Positions 51,297 to 60,661 of a stretch of 64,000 bases of DNA are shown here, in pieces. Under the pieces are notes generated by a model that saw only the letters and a program-made list of their open reading frames with translations, did not search any database and had not been told where the DNA came from. Location of the stretch: contig CATZCM010000001.1 of NCBI GenBank assembly GCA_958417225.1, positions 62,001-126,000 on the forward strand, given 5' to 3'. Each line of letters starts with the position of its first letter. The first letter of the stretch is position 1. A program made the translations under genes and the position numbers. This DNA is from an uncultured Eubacteriales bacterium (GTDB taxonomy: Bacteria; Bacillota; Clostridia; Oscillospirales; Acutalibacteraceae).

Positions 51297-52247
51297 TTAC
51301 AAAATAAATTTAACAATTTGCATTGCAATTGTGATGAGAGTAAAAGTGTATACAGCTAATTTTAAGTTAACTCCACCATTTGTAGTAAATAAGGTTTCCA
51401 TTTCATCTTTTGATTTATCTAAATTTTTTATATTACGTATTTTTTTTGCACATGAATTTAGATAAATTCTATTTGAAAGTAAACCGAATAATAACATTTC
51501 GATCAATAAAATTACCACAAAAACGAAAGGTAGCATAAAAAAAAGTTGTTTTTCTATACTGAGCGAATTAATATATTCATTACTTTTTAGTATAAACTCT
51601 GACATTGATAAAGAATCGGTATTTAAACCTGCAAATTCATTTATTTTTATAATTTGTACATTTGTAATAAACACGAACATCATCCACATTGCAAACGATA
51701 AAAGTGATAAAATTATACCCCAAATGTACTTTTTTCTAAGTATCAACCAATTCCCCATAAATAAAAACGCAGAGAAGTTAAATCTACTTCTGCCGGTTTT
51801 TTTTATTTTTCGTGCAACTTCTATATAATATGGGGCATTAACTTTAATGAACTGCGCTAATTCCTTTTCAGTAACACCATTAATAATCTCATCATCTGAA
51901 TATGTGATATTAAAAGAACTCTGAAGCTCATTATACGAAAAATTTGGGTTAGTTGACTGTTTATTTTCCAAATCGATTAAAGATTGCCCACAACTTTCGC
52001 AAAATAATGCAGACGAATAATTCTTAAACTTGCACCTAGAACAAACTTTAGTGTTTTCCTTACTATCAATATTATCTGATTTTTTCCATGCCCATCCAGT
52101 GCCGTGGTTATTTTTATTGAAACATTCACCACATTCCCTATAACACCTTTTGTGATGTGGTGTTCCACAATCAGGACAAACTACTACATCATCATAGTCC
52201 TCAAAAGTATTTTGGCAAACTGGGCATTTTTGACCTTTAAAATTCAT
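51297..52247 (-). CDS. Zinc-finger membrane protein (RING-like plus zinc ribbon, DUF2628-like)
   Basis: 316 residues. The N-terminus has a RING/B-box-like Cys-His set (CPVCQNTF...CPDCGTPHHKRCYRECGEC), then a zinc ribbon (CSRCKFKNYSSALFCESCG). After a linker there are membrane segments near 175-195, 235-260 and the C-terminus; the RFNFSAFLFMGNWLILRKKY stretch is typical of DUF2628-type proteins. The eight or more metal-binding Cys appear intact. Function is unknown; proteins of this build are common in clostridia. Its start is at 52247, after GGGAGGATAAAT. Confidence 0.8.
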   Translation of the reverse strand: MNFKGQKCPVCQNTFEDYDDVVVCPDCGTPHHKRCYRECGECFNKNNHGTGWAWKKSDNIDSKENTKVCSRCKFKNYSSALFCESCGQSLIDLENKQSTNPNFSYNELQSSFNITYSDDEIINGVTEKELAQFIKVNAPYYIEVARKIKKTGRSRFNFSAFLFMGNWLILRKKYIWGIILSLLSFAMWMMFVFITNVQIIKINEFAGLNTDSLSMSEFILKSNEYINSLSIEKQLFFMLPFVFVVILLIEMLLFGLLSNRIYLNSCAKKIRNIKNLDKSKDEMETLFTTNGGVNLKLAVYTFTLITIAMQIVKFIL

Positions 52248-52500
52248 CTATTTATCCTCCCGTAAAAAACTAACTATTACATTATAACCTGTAAAATGAA
52301 AAATTACAATACACAAACTTTTTTTTTGAAGTTTCTCATATTTTTATGATTGGCTAATTTGTAGCGAATCTTTATTGTTAATGGATTGCATATGTATAAA
52401 TAGAAGAAATATTGACTTGATACAAAAAATCGAGACAGTTACAAAGAACTTAATGACAGAGGATATATTTGTAAATAATATCCTTCAAGGAATTTATGCG

Positions 52501-52757
52501 CAGAAAATCTAAATTTTGAGCAAACAGCAATTAAACATATATGGGGTGGTTTATTTTGAATGGGTTGAGGATATTCGACATACGCCTGAGAACAAATAAC
52601 TATACGGGCAGTTAAAGAAACAATTGAAAGAATATTTACAGACGCAAAAGAGGAGTATGCAATGCGATATTGCTCTTTACCTAGGTTTAACTCAAGTCAT
52701 CAATGGGTTAGGCTTAAATTTGCTGCAATGAACCTCAAAAAAATATGCGATATATAG
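52501..52757 (+). pseudogene. Remnant of an IS1182-family transposase (C-terminal part)
   Basis: Translated pieces in shifting frames read ENLNFEQTAIKHIWGGLF, then EWVEDIRHTPENK, then LYGQLK, then KETIERIFTDAKEEYAMRYC and VRLKFAAMNLKKICDI, ending at TAG 52757. The last pieces match the conserved end of IS1182-type DDE transposases (ETVERxFADAKExHxMRY...AxMNLKKL). A stop (TAA at 52594-52596) and at least two frame changes show it is dead. The 615-nt gap 52248-52862 holds nothing else that I can name. Confidence 0.75.
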
Positions 52758-52862
52758 GTGAAAAAAATCTCACCTGCATGCCACATTTGTACATTTTTAC
52801 TTATTTCTATCCGATTATATTTTTTATGCATATCTCGGCGAGCTGAGGGGGTTAATTTTTGA

Positions 52863-54671
52863 TTAATCCCCTAGTTTTAATACAGACATAAAAGCATCCT
52901 GAGGGACTTCTACAGTTCCAAGTTGGCGCATACGTTTTTTCCCTTCTTTTTGCTTTTCAAGTAATTTTTTCTTTCTTGTTATGTCACCGCCATAGCACTT
53001 AGCTAGCACATCTTTACGCATTGCTTTTACAGTTTCTCTGGCTATGATTTTGCCGCCAATACAGGCCTGTATTGGGACCTCAAACAACTGGCGTGGGATT
53101 TTTTCCTTTAATTTTTCAGCCATTTTTCTAGCGCGAGTATATGCTTTATCCTTATGTATTATAAAAGACAATGCATCAACAATTTCACCATTTAGCATTA
53201 TATCCAGTTTAACAAGATCGGATCTTTCATAACCCTTGAGTTCGTAATCAAATGAAGCATAACCTTTTGTACGGGATTTTAGTGTATCGAAGAAATCGTA
53301 AATAATTTCATTTAAGGGAAGTTCGTAGTGCAGGTCGACTCTGTCTTCGTCTATATATGTCATGTCCTTAAATACACCGCGACGATCTTGACATAAATCC
53401 ATTACATTACCGATATAATCAGATGGTGTAAATATATGAGCATTTGTTATTGGTTCTTCCGCGGATTCTATTAAAGCAGGACTTGGATAATTTGCAGGGT
53501 TGTCCACTAGAACAATTTCACCGTCAGTTTTAGTTACACGGTAGATTACTCCTGGAGCGGTTGTGATTATATCTATATCATATTCACGTTCAATGCGTTC
53601 TTGAATTACTTCCATGTGAAGTAGCCCTAAAAATCCGCATCTAAATCCAAATCCCAAAGCAATTGATGTCTCAGGATCAAATGTCAATGAAGCATCATTC
53701 AGACGAAGTTTTTCTAGTGCTTCACGAAGATCAGCATATTTTGCACCGTCAACTGGATATATACCGCAGAATACCATTGGGTTGACTTGTCGGTAACCGG
53801 GTAAAGGTTTTTCGGCTTTATTATTAAAGTTAGTAACAGTGTCACCTACTCTAGCGTCAGAGACGTTTTTTATGGATGCTGCTATGTAGCCAACTTCCCC
53901 CGCAGTTAGTTCTGAAGTGGGTTCAAGTGAGGTAGCACGCATAATACCACATTCTGTTACGGTGAAGTGTGCACCAGTAGCCATAAATAAAATTTCATCA
54001 TTTGGTTGAAGTTTGCCGGATTTGACTCTTACGTAAACAATAACACCTTTATAACTGTCATAATAAGAATCAAATATGAGTGCCTGTAGGGGAGCATTTA
54101 TATCGCCAGTTGGGGCAGGAATATCTTTTACAATATGCTCAAGTACATCTTTTATATTGATTCCTGTTTTGGCAGATACTAAAGGAGCATCATCTGCAGG
54201 AATTCCAATGATATCTTCAATTTCTTTTTTTACACGATCAGGATCAGCACTTGGTAGATCAATTTTGTTTATGACCGGAACAATTTCCAATCCGGCATCA
54301 ACTGCAAGATATGTATTTGCAAGTGTTTGAGCTTCGATGCCCTGAGATGCATCAACTACCAGGACAGCACCTTCACAGGCAGCTAGCGATCGAGAAACCT
54401 CATAATTGAAATCCACATGTCCGGGAGTATCTATCAGGTTGAAAAGATATTCTTGGGAATCGTCAGCTTTATATACTAGCGTTACAGCATGTGCCTTTAT
54501 AGTTATTCCTCGTTCTCTTTCAAGTTCCATATCATCGAGTAGTTGAGCAGACATTTCACGTGTTGATACAGATTGTGTTTTTTCAAGTATACGATCAGCT
54601 AAAGTGGATTTTCCGTGATCTATATGAGCTATAATACTAAAATTACGGATTTTACTTTGTGGGAATGACAT
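52863..54671 (-). CDS. lepA: Elongation factor 4 (LepA)
   Basis: 602 residues, standard length. G1 is AHIDHGKSTLADRI, G2 REMSAQLLDDMELERERGIT, G3 DTPGHVDFNYEV, G4 NKIDLPSADP. The C-terminal LepA-specific domain contains KKLLEKQKEGKKRMRQLG. It is a ribosomal GTPase. AGAGGTGAT precedes the ATG. The stop codon lies in a GGGGGTTAAT/ATTAATCCCC hairpin (52847-52871) that lacks a T-run. Confidence 0.98.
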   Translation of the reverse strand: MSFPQSKIRNFSIIAHIDHGKSTLADRILEKTQSVSTREMSAQLLDDMELERERGITIKAHAVTLVYKADDSQEYLFNLIDTPGHVDFNYEVSRSLAACEGAVLVVDASQGIEAQTLANTYLAVDAGLEIVPVINKIDLPSADPDRVKKEIEDIIGIPADDAPLVSAKTGINIKDVLEHIVKDIPAPTGDINAPLQALIFDSYYDSYKGVIVYVRVKSGKLQPNDEILFMATGAHFTVTECGIMRATSLEPTSELTAGEVGYIAASIKNVSDARVGDTVTNFNNKAEKPLPGYRQVNPMVFCGIYPVDGAKYADLREALEKLRLNDASLTFDPETSIALGFGFRCGFLGLLHMEVIQERIEREYDIDIITTAPGVIYRVTKTDGEIVLVDNPANYPSPALIESAEEPITNAHIFTPSDYIGNVMDLCQDRRGVFKDMTYIDEDRVDLHYELPLNEIIYDFFDTLKSRTKGYASFDYELKGYERSDLVKLDIMLNGEIVDALSFIIHKDKAYTRARKMAEKLKEKIPRQLFEVPIQACIGGKIIARETVKAMRKDVLAKCYGGDITRKKKLLEKQKEGKKRMRQLGTVEVPQDAFMSVLKLGD

Positions 54672-54858
54672 TTGATATCACCTCTGAAATTTTTTAATTA
54701 CATATCTTATTGTACTATGTTTTTTTGACTAAGACAAGAGCTTTTTTATGATAGTTAAGTAAATAGTTTATTGAATGCATTATTTTGAAAAAAATGATTT
54801 TTATGTTTTATGAATCAAACTTTGAAAAAATACGTATATTATTTTTAAGAAAGAACTA

Positions 54859-54914
54859 TTTACTTTGTGTAATCATTTGATGTATAATGAATAGGTTACG
54901 TTAAGTAAGCGTAA
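54859..54914 (+). promoter_or_regulatory. Promoter of fba-rpe with an adjacent inverted repeat
   Basis: TTTACT (54859-54864), 18 nt, TATAAT (54883-54888). Just downstream TTACG (54896-54900) and CGTAA (54910-54914) form an inverted repeat with a 9-nt centre, which could be an operator overlapping the transcript start. Confidence 0.5.
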
Positions 54915-54939
54915 AATTTAATATTAGGGGCGTGGTTTC

Positions 54940-55875
54940 ATGTCATTGACAAACACTACAGAGATGTTTAAGAAAGCATATAAGGAAGGATATGCTATTG
55001 GAGCTTTTAATGTTAACAATATGGAGATTGTACAAGGAATTACACAGGCTTGTCAAAAATTAAATTCTCCAGTGATACTCCAAGTATCAGCAGGGGCTAG
55101 AAAATATGCTAAACATGTGTATTTAATAAAGCTGGTGCAAGCGGCATTAATTGAAACGGATGTTCCAATAGCACTTCACTTAGATCACGGTGATAGTTTT
55201 GAGCTTTGTAAAAGTTGTATTGATGGAGGTTTCTCGTCTGTCATGATAGACGCATCTCATATGCCGTATGAGGAAAATATCAAAGTATCCAAAAAAGTTG
55301 CAGAGTATGCACATGCTTATGGTGTCACAGTTGAAGCTGAATTGGGGCGACTTGAAGGGATTGAAGATGATATTAATGTATCTGCAGAGGATGCTTCGTA
55401 TACAGACCCATCTCAGGTGGAAGACTTTGTAACACGCACAGGGGTGGATTCGTTGGCAATAGCTATTGGTACAAGTCATGGTGCCTATAAGTTTAAACCA
55501 GGGCAAAAACCAACGCTTCGTCTTGATATACTTGAAGATATAGAGAAAAGATTACCTGAATTTCCAATAGTGCTTCATGGTGCATCTTCAGTGATTCCAG
55601 AGTATGTTGATATGATAAATAAGTATGGTGGAGATATGCCAAATGCAATAGGTGTTCCAGAGGATATGCTTCGTGAGGCCGCAAAGAGAGCCGTTTGTAA
55701 AATTAATGTTGATTCGGACCTGAGACTTGCAATGACAGCGACTATAAGGAAACATTTTGCTGAAAACCCATCACATTTTGATCCTAGACAATATTTAGGT
55801 CCGGCAAGGGACGCAATACAGTCAATTGTTGAACATAAAATAAAGTTTGTGCTTGGTTCAGAAAATAAAGCTTAA
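54940..55875 (+). CDS. fba: Fructose-1,6-bisphosphate aldolase, class II
   Basis: 311 residues. GAFNVNNMEIVQGI is near the N-terminus, zinc ligands lie in HLDHGDSFE and GTSHGAYKF, and IVLHGASSVI carries the third His. DGGFSSVMIDASHMP matches the class II type found in clostridia. It performs the central aldol cleavage of glycolysis in the cytoplasm. rpe follows 11 nt later, an unusual but sensible pair of sugar-phosphate enzymes. Confidence 0.97.
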   Translation: MSLTNTTEMFKKAYKEGYAIGAFNVNNMEIVQGITQACQKLNSPVILQVSAGARKYAKHVYLIKLVQAALIETDVPIALHLDHGDSFELCKSCIDGGFSSVMIDASHMPYEENIKVSKKVAEYAHAYGVTVEAELGRLEGIEDDINVSAEDASYTDPSQVEDFVTRTGVDSLAIAIGTSHGAYKFKPGQKPTLRLDILEDIEKRLPEFPIVLHGASSVIPEYVDMINKYGGDMPNAIGVPEDMLREAAKRAVCKINVDSDLRLAMTATIRKHFAENPSHFDPRQYLGPARDAIQSIVEHKIKFVLGSENKA

Positions 55876-55886
55876 GGGATGATAAA

Positions 55887-56534
55887 ATGAAAATTGCACC
55901 GTCTATATTATCAAGCGATTTTTCTAATCTAGGGGCACAAGTGCGTGAAATAACTAAAGCAGGTGCAAATCTTATTCATATTGATGTTATGGATGGCCGA
56001 TTTGTTCCAAATATAACTATTGGAGCGTGTGTTGTAAAAGCTATTCGAAATTGTTCAAAGTTGCCGTTTGATGTGCATTTGATGATAGATCAACCACATA
56101 GGTTTATAGGGGATTTTGCAGGAGCAGGTGCCGATAGTATTACTTTTCACTATGAGGCAGGCTCCGATATTGAAAAGACTATTGAACTTATAAAAAATTT
56201 TGGTGTGAAGGTTGGTCTTTCAGTAAAACCTAAAACTCCGGTAGAGAAAGTGTTTAAATATTTACCTTTTGTCGATATGGTGCTGATTATGACAGTGGAA
56301 CCGGGGTTTGGTGGGCAAACATTTATGTATGATATGTTGGATAAAGTTAAGTTATGTAGAGAAAAAATATGCAAACAAGGACTTTCTACATTGATTGAAG
56401 TAGATGGCGGAATAAATTGTACTACAGTTAAAAGTGCTAAAAATGCAGGGGTAGATATTTGTGTAGCTGGTACAGCAATTTTTGACTCTGGAGATATTGT
56501 AGGCGCAATTAAAAAATTACAAAAAGTCGAATAA
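55887..56534 (+). CDS. rpe: Ribulose-phosphate 3-epimerase
   Basis: 215 residues. IAPSILSSDFSNLG, HIDVMDGRFVPNITIG, PFDVHLMI, VEPGFGGQTFM and EVDGGINCTT include all metal-binding and catalytic residues of the TIM-barrel enzyme. It interconverts ribulose and xylulose 5-phosphate. The stop codon lies in the left arm of the terminator at 56528. Confidence 0.97.
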   Translation: MKIAPSILSSDFSNLGAQVREITKAGANLIHIDVMDGRFVPNITIGACVVKAIRNCSKLPFDVHLMIDQPHRFIGDFAGAGADSITFHYEAGSDIEKTIELIKNFGVKVGLSVKPKTPVEKVFKYLPFVDMVLIMTVEPGFGGQTFMYDMLDKVKLCREKICKQGLSTLIEVDGGINCTTVKSAKNAGVDICVAGTAIFDSGDIVGAIKKLQKVE

Positions 56535-56566
56535 GAGAGGATACTTCTCTCTTATTCGATTTTTTT
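56528..56566 (+). terminator. Intrinsic terminator of fba-rpe
   Basis: CGAATAAGAGAG (56528-56539) pairs perfectly with CTCTCTTATTCG (56547-56558), followed by ATTTTTTT. Confidence 0.92.
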
Positions 56567-56706
56567 ACAGATATTTACGTAGTTAGACAAAAATATAAAA
56601 AATTACCTTAAATAACTACAAAATTTTTTTTTACAAAAAAAAAATTAAAATATATAATACTAACCCTGGTAAAACATAGATATTTAAACAATTATTGACA
56701 TTAATG

Positions 56707-56735
56707 TTGATTTTTAAAAAAATATGTACTATAAT
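56707..56735 (+). promoter_or_regulatory. SigmaA promoter of the 56768 gene
   Basis: TTGATT (56707-56712), 17 nt, TATAAT (56730-56735), leaving a 30-nt leader with GGAGGTG before the ATG. It lacks the 23-nt element found before the 13501 and 42893 genes. Confidence 0.75.
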
Positions 56736-56767
56736 TAATATATGTTCGCATAATTGGAGGTGATTTA

Positions 56768-57676
56768 ATGAAAAAAGAATGCTTGTTAATTGCGATAATA
56801 ATAGCATTAGTATTTAATATGGCCTTTATGTGTACTACGGCAAATGGAATGGATGATGTGGATGGCAGTTTTTCTGAACCTAGATTGAGTGATAGTAGTG
56901 AGTGGAGTGATTGTGAAGAATCATTTTCAATTAGTGTGAGACATTCAGAAGGAGCAGATAGTAAATTGCTTGCTTTAAATTCGTTTAACAGTGTGAAAAA
57001 AAAATTAAATGATTATCATTTCAAGTTGATATTTAATTGGAGACAAGCCGATTTAATACAAAGGTTTAAGATTTTGCCAAATAGTGATCCTGGTTCACGT
57101 TTCTTTTCATGGTACCCAAAGCTTACTGAAGCGGATGAACAAAAACTTAATAAAGATCTTGATATAATTTTTTCTTTTCTTTTTGAAGAAGTAATTAGAT
57201 TTAATGAAGTGATGGGGATTAGATGTGGATATAATTCTTACAATGCGTTTTTAAGAAAACCTATAAACTTAGTTATGTACGTTGAAAGAATGAGAAAATA
57301 TATGACAAGAGTAAGTGGGACAAACATTGCGTCATTAGTTTACATGGATGAATTGTTACTAGCAAAGAAAGATGGTGGTTTATGTTTATCGTCGGAAAAT
57401 GTATATTTGATTTTTGGACTATCACAGTTGTTTGCAAACCGGTTTTATGATGACAGTTTTTTTTCAGCTAGTGTTTCAGCTAGTGTGCTGGGGGTAAGTC
57501 CTGATCTTCTTTCTTTTTATTATAGATGTTTTTACTTAGATGTAAAATTTAACTTTGTGATAGCTGAAGAGGTATATAAGTCCTACTGCGAAAAGTTATT
57601 TGATTTGGCAAATTTATGTGAAACGTTTAGTATTGAGACACCAGAGGAATTAGAAGAACTTTTTATAGGGTTATAA
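56768..57676 (+). CDS. Secreted protein of unknown function
   Basis: 302 residues. A signal peptide (KKE then IAIIIALVFNMAFMC) probably ends at TTANG-MDD, a junction that recalls AKA-MD in the proteins at 13501 and 42893. An acidic Ser/Asp/Glu stretch (about 28-60) is followed by a helical, aromatic-rich domain of about 240 residues with no recognised motif. The size, monocistronic layout and strong own promoter are like those two proteins, so all three may be secreted factors of one functional group, but I see no sequence homology in the mature part. Confidence 0.72.
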   Translation: MKKECLLIAIIIALVFNMAFMCTTANGMDDVDGSFSEPRLSDSSEWSDCEESFSISVRHSEGADSKLLALNSFNSVKKKLNDYHFKLIFNWRQADLIQRFKILPNSDPGSRFFSWYPKLTEADEQKLNKDLDIIFSFLFEEVIRFNEVMGIRCGYNSYNAFLRKPINLVMYVERMRKYMTRVSGTNIASLVYMDELLLAKKDGGLCLSSENVYLIFGLSQLFANRFYDDSFFSASVSASVLGVSPDLLSFYYRCFYLDVKFNFVIAEEVYKSYCEKLFDLANLCETFSIETPEELEELFIGL

Positions 57677-57771
57677 GGTTTACTATGTGAATTTAAATAC
57701 AGTTTAAAGTGATAACTATTTTTTGGTTTTCGTGAAAAAAATATGAAATGTGCTGATTTTTGAAAATTGTC

Positions 57772-57799
57772 TTGACAGTTTTCGAGAAATGGGTATAAT
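57772..57799 (+). promoter_or_regulatory. Promoter of tRNA-Gln
   Basis: TTGACA (57772-57777), 16 nt, TATAAT (57794-57799), ending 11 nt before the tRNA. Confidence 0.85.
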
Positions 57800-57810
57800 A
57801 AATAAAGTGG

Positions 57811-57884
57811 TGCGGAATTGTGTAAGGGTAGCACAGCAGACTCTGACTCTGTTTGTCTGGGTTCGAATCCTAGTTCCGCAGCCA
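57811..57884 (+). tRNA. tRNA-Gln (anticodon CTG)
   Basis: Acceptor TGCGGAA pairs with TTCCGCA; the D stem is GTGT/GCAC. The anticodon stem GCAGA/TCTGT encloses the loop CTCTGAC with anticodon CTG; the T stem is CTGGG/CCTAG around TTCGAAT. The discriminator G and CCA are encoded. It reads CAG codons, so a CAA-reading tRNA-Gln should exist elsewhere. Confidence 0.96.
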
Positions 57885-58094
57885 TTTTTTCTTGTAATAA
57901 AATAATTTTAATATGAATTTATTTCCTTAATGATCCAAAGACGGTGGAGGGATGCTTATTTGTGGAGAGGCAGATAGATGAGAGATATGCATGTATCTTT
58001 AATGTGTTTGAGATAGTGTTATGCTATGCTTTTCTTTTTTATCTAAGGCTAAAATTCCTAAAAAAGCTTACTTGGAAAATTTAAGGTGTTATTG

Positions 58095-58171
58095 CGAGGT
58101 GTGGCTCAGCTTGGTGGAGCGCTACGTTCGGGACGTAGAGGCCGCAGGTTCAAATCCTGTCACCTCGACCA
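58095..58171 (+). tRNA. tRNA-Pro (anticodon CGG)
   Basis: Acceptor CGAGGTG pairs with CACCTCG; the D stem is GCTC/GAGC. The anticodon stem CTACG/CGTAG encloses TTCGGGA with anticodon CGG; the T stem is CAGGT/CTGTC with one G-U pair, loop TCAAATC. ACCA is encoded. It reads CCG, a rare codon in AT-rich genomes. No separate promoter is obvious in the 210-nt gap after tRNA-Gln. Confidence 0.95.
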
Positions 58172-58199
58172 GTGGTTTTACCACAGTTTTCATTGAATT

Positions 58200-58230
58200 C
58201 GTGTGTAAGTTTTTTACACACGTTTTTTTT
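58200..58230 (+). terminator. Intrinsic terminator after tRNA-Pro
   Basis: CGTGTGTAA (58200-58208) pairs perfectly with TTACACACG (58214-58222), then eight T. Only 36 nt separate it from the PTS gene. Confidence 0.92.
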
Positions 58231-58266
58231 ATTTAAAATAAATTTTTAAAAGGATGATTACGAAAG

Positions 58267-59490
58267 ATGAAAAAGGTTTTATCAATGATTCAAAAATTAG
58301 GCAAGGCTTTTATGTTGCCTGTAGCAGTACTTCCAATAGCAGGATTGTTGTGGAGGTTCGGCAAACCCGATCTTTTAAATATCGCAATACTTGAACGTGC
58401 TGGTGATGTCCTGTTTATGAATTTGCCGATTTTATTTGCGATAGGTATTTCCGTTGGTGTATCGAAAGATAGCAATGGATCGGCTGGTCTTGCAGGAGCG
58501 GTGTCGTTTTTTGTTATGAATGCAGCTGCACAAGCAAGTGCCTTTGCTATGAGTACGGGGAGCATTTTCGGACAATTACCTAAGGACGCACCTCGTGTAA
58601 ATATTGCACATTTTGGTGGAATAGTTGCTGGTGTTATTGCGGGGTTGTGTTATAATAAATTCCATGATACAAAATTACCAGGATGGCTTGAGTTCTTTGG
58701 TGGAAAGAGATTTGTTCCAATAGTGACAGGTGGAATTTCAATTTTAGTTGGTTCTATTTTTGGAGTAATATGGCCAATGTTTGAAAAAGGTATAAACAAT
58801 GCAGCTATCTGGATCGCACAATCATATGGAATAGGTGCTTTTGTGTATGGAGTTCTTAATCGATTACTTATTATGTTTGGGCTTCATCATGTAGTGAATA
58901 CATTTATTTGGTTCAGTTGTGGTACATATGTGGATGCTGATGGGGTTCAGCATATGGGAGAAATTCCAAGATTTTTTGCTGGGGATCCATCGGCAGGTGG
59001 TTTAACTTCTGGTTTTTTCCCGATAATGATGTTTGCATTACCGGCTGCTGCACTAGCAATGTATGTATGCGCCAAAAAGAAAAATAAAAAAATGGTTGGA
59101 AGCATGTTGCTTTCGGTTGCGTTTACTTCGTTTCTAACTGGGATAACTTCCCCTGTTGAATATTTGTTTATCTTTTGTGCCCCAGTTTTGTTTGGAGTAC
59201 ATGCAGTTCTGACAGGAGTATCTGTTGCAGTTTGTCAAATGCTTGGGGTAAAAGAGTCTTTTATGGTGTCAGCGGGGTGTATAGACTATTTTTTAAATTT
59301 TGCTCAAGGTACTAATTCGTGGCTTATTATTCCGATTGGATGTGCCATGTTTGTTATTTACTTTGTTTCGTTTGTGTTTATTATAAAAAAATTCGATATA
59401 CAAACTCCGGGCAGATCGGATGATATGTTAGCTGACGGAGAAAATGGTACAAAAACAAAAGAGGAGAAAAAAGAAGAGGTGACCGCATAA
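58267..59490 (+). CDS. nagE: PTS N-acetylglucosamine/glucose-type IIC component (stand-alone)
   Basis: 407 residues, about ten membrane segments. It starts KVLSMIQKLGKAFMLPVAVLPIAGLL, the standard glucose-superfamily IIC opening. HFGGIVAGVIAG, GLHHVVNTFIW and TGITSPVEYLFIF line the sugar path. It stops at the linker (TPGRSDDML) where NagE proteins normally continue into the IIB domain, so the phosphocysteine IIB and the IIA domain must come from other genes. The overlap with nagA (TAATG) points to N-acetylglucosamine. No promoter fits between the tRNA terminator and the start, so expression may depend on read-through. Confidence 0.9.
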   Translation: MKKVLSMIQKLGKAFMLPVAVLPIAGLLWRFGKPDLLNIAILERAGDVLFMNLPILFAIGISVGVSKDSNGSAGLAGAVSFFVMNAAAQASAFAMSTGSIFGQLPKDAPRVNIAHFGGIVAGVIAGLCYNKFHDTKLPGWLEFFGGKRFVPIVTGGISILVGSIFGVIWPMFEKGINNAAIWIAQSYGIGAFVYGVLNRLLIMFGLHHVVNTFIWFSCGTYVDADGVQHMGEIPRFFAGDPSAGGLTSGFFPIMMFALPAAALAMYVCAKKKNKKMVGSMLLSVAFTSFLTGITSPVEYLFIFCAPVLFGVHAVLTGVSVAVCQMLGVKESFMVSAGCIDYFLNFAQGTNSWLIIPIGCAMFVIYFVSFVFIIKKFDIQTPGRSDDMLADGENGTKTKEEKKEEVTA

Positions 59491-60602
59491 TGCTAGTAAA
59501 GAATGCTAAAGTGTTGACGGAAGACTTTGTTTTTGATGACCTTGATGTACGAACGGAAAGTGGGATCATTTGCGATATTGGAAAAAATTTAACTTCTGAT
59601 GATGGAGAGAATGTAGTAGATGCAAGTGGGAAATATTTGTTACCAGGGTTTATAGATGTGCATACCCATGGATGTATGGGATATGATACGTGCGATGCAG
59701 ATGTGGATGGATATTCTGTAATGAGTGAATTTTATGCTTCATGTGGAGTTACGTCGTTTCTGTTTACAACAATGACTTTTTCTGAAAAAATTTTAACGAG
59801 TATCATTGAAAAAATTAATGAGTTTATGGCAGAGAAACATGAAGGTGCACGTCCACTTGGAATTTATCTTGAAGGTCCATTTATAAATCCAAATAAAAAA
59901 GGTGCACAATCTGAAAAATATATTTCCGATCCAGACGTTGATATGTTCAATCGATTACAAAATTTATCTGATGGAAAAATCAAAGTAGTTTTAGTTGCAC
60001 CAGAGATAAAGAATGGACTTGATTTTGTAAAAAACGTGTCAGGAAATGTAGCTGTGTCAATAGGACATACGGGTGCTGATTATGATACGGCAGTGAAAGC
60101 ATATGAAAATGGAGCAGTAAACACAACTCACTTATTTAATGGGATGCCTTCGTATCATCACAGAAACCCAGGTGTTATAGGGGCGGCATTTGAAAAGTGC
60201 AAGTTTGCGGAATTAATTTGTGATGGGGTACATGTACATGAAAATGTTATTAGAAATACATTTGCTTCTCTTGGAGGGGATAGAGTTGTTTTAATTAGTG
60301 ATTCGGTGAGGGCAGCAGGCATGCCAGATGGTGATTATACTTTGGGAGGGCAGGACATTGTACTCAAGAATGGTAAGGCATTTCTTCCAGACGGGACTAT
60401 TGCTGGATCAGCAGGAAATTTGGGTATGTGTGTGAAGCACTGCATTAACTGCGGTATTAAACCAGAGGATGCTATAAAGGCTGCTACTTTAAATCCAGCG
60501 AGGCTTATAGGATTGGATGATAAAATCGGTAGTATTGCTTGCGGAAAATTTGCAGATCTTATTCTTGTAAACGAAAAATTTGAATTTTTGAAAGTTTTAT
60601 AA
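59490..60602 (+). CDS. nagA: N-acetylglucosamine-6-phosphate deacetylase
   Basis: 370 residues. PGFIDVHTHGCMGYDT opens the amidohydrolase barrel; YLEGPFINPNKKGAQ, GHTGADYDTA, NTTHLFNGMPSYHHRNPG, LICDGVHVH and LISDSVRAAGMPDG carry metal and substrate residues, including the catalytic Asp. It removes acetate from GlcNAc-6-phosphate after uptake. The start shares one base with the IIC stop, so translation is coupled. nagB is not in the window. Confidence 0.96.
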   Translation: MLVKNAKVLTEDFVFDDLDVRTESGIICDIGKNLTSDDGENVVDASGKYLLPGFIDVHTHGCMGYDTCDADVDGYSVMSEFYASCGVTSFLFTTMTFSEKILTSIIEKINEFMAEKHEGARPLGIYLEGPFINPNKKGAQSEKYISDPDVDMFNRLQNLSDGKIKVVLVAPEIKNGLDFVKNVSGNVAVSIGHTGADYDTAVKAYENGAVNTTHLFNGMPSYHHRNPGVIGAAFEKCKFAELICDGVHVHENVIRNTFASLGGDRVVLISDSVRAAGMPDGDYTLGGQDIVLKNGKAFLPDGTIAGSAGNLGMCVKHCINCGIKPEDAIKAATLNPARLIGLDDKIGSIACGKFADLILVNEKFEFLKVL

Positions 60603-60661
60603 AATATATGTTTTTGTTATGAAAAATATTGTTGTGTAAATTCACCTAGGAGTTGACTACT

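Noticed and set aside
58021..58236. 71-codon frame over tRNA-Pro
   Set aside because: It covers the tRNA and its terminator; clearly accidental.
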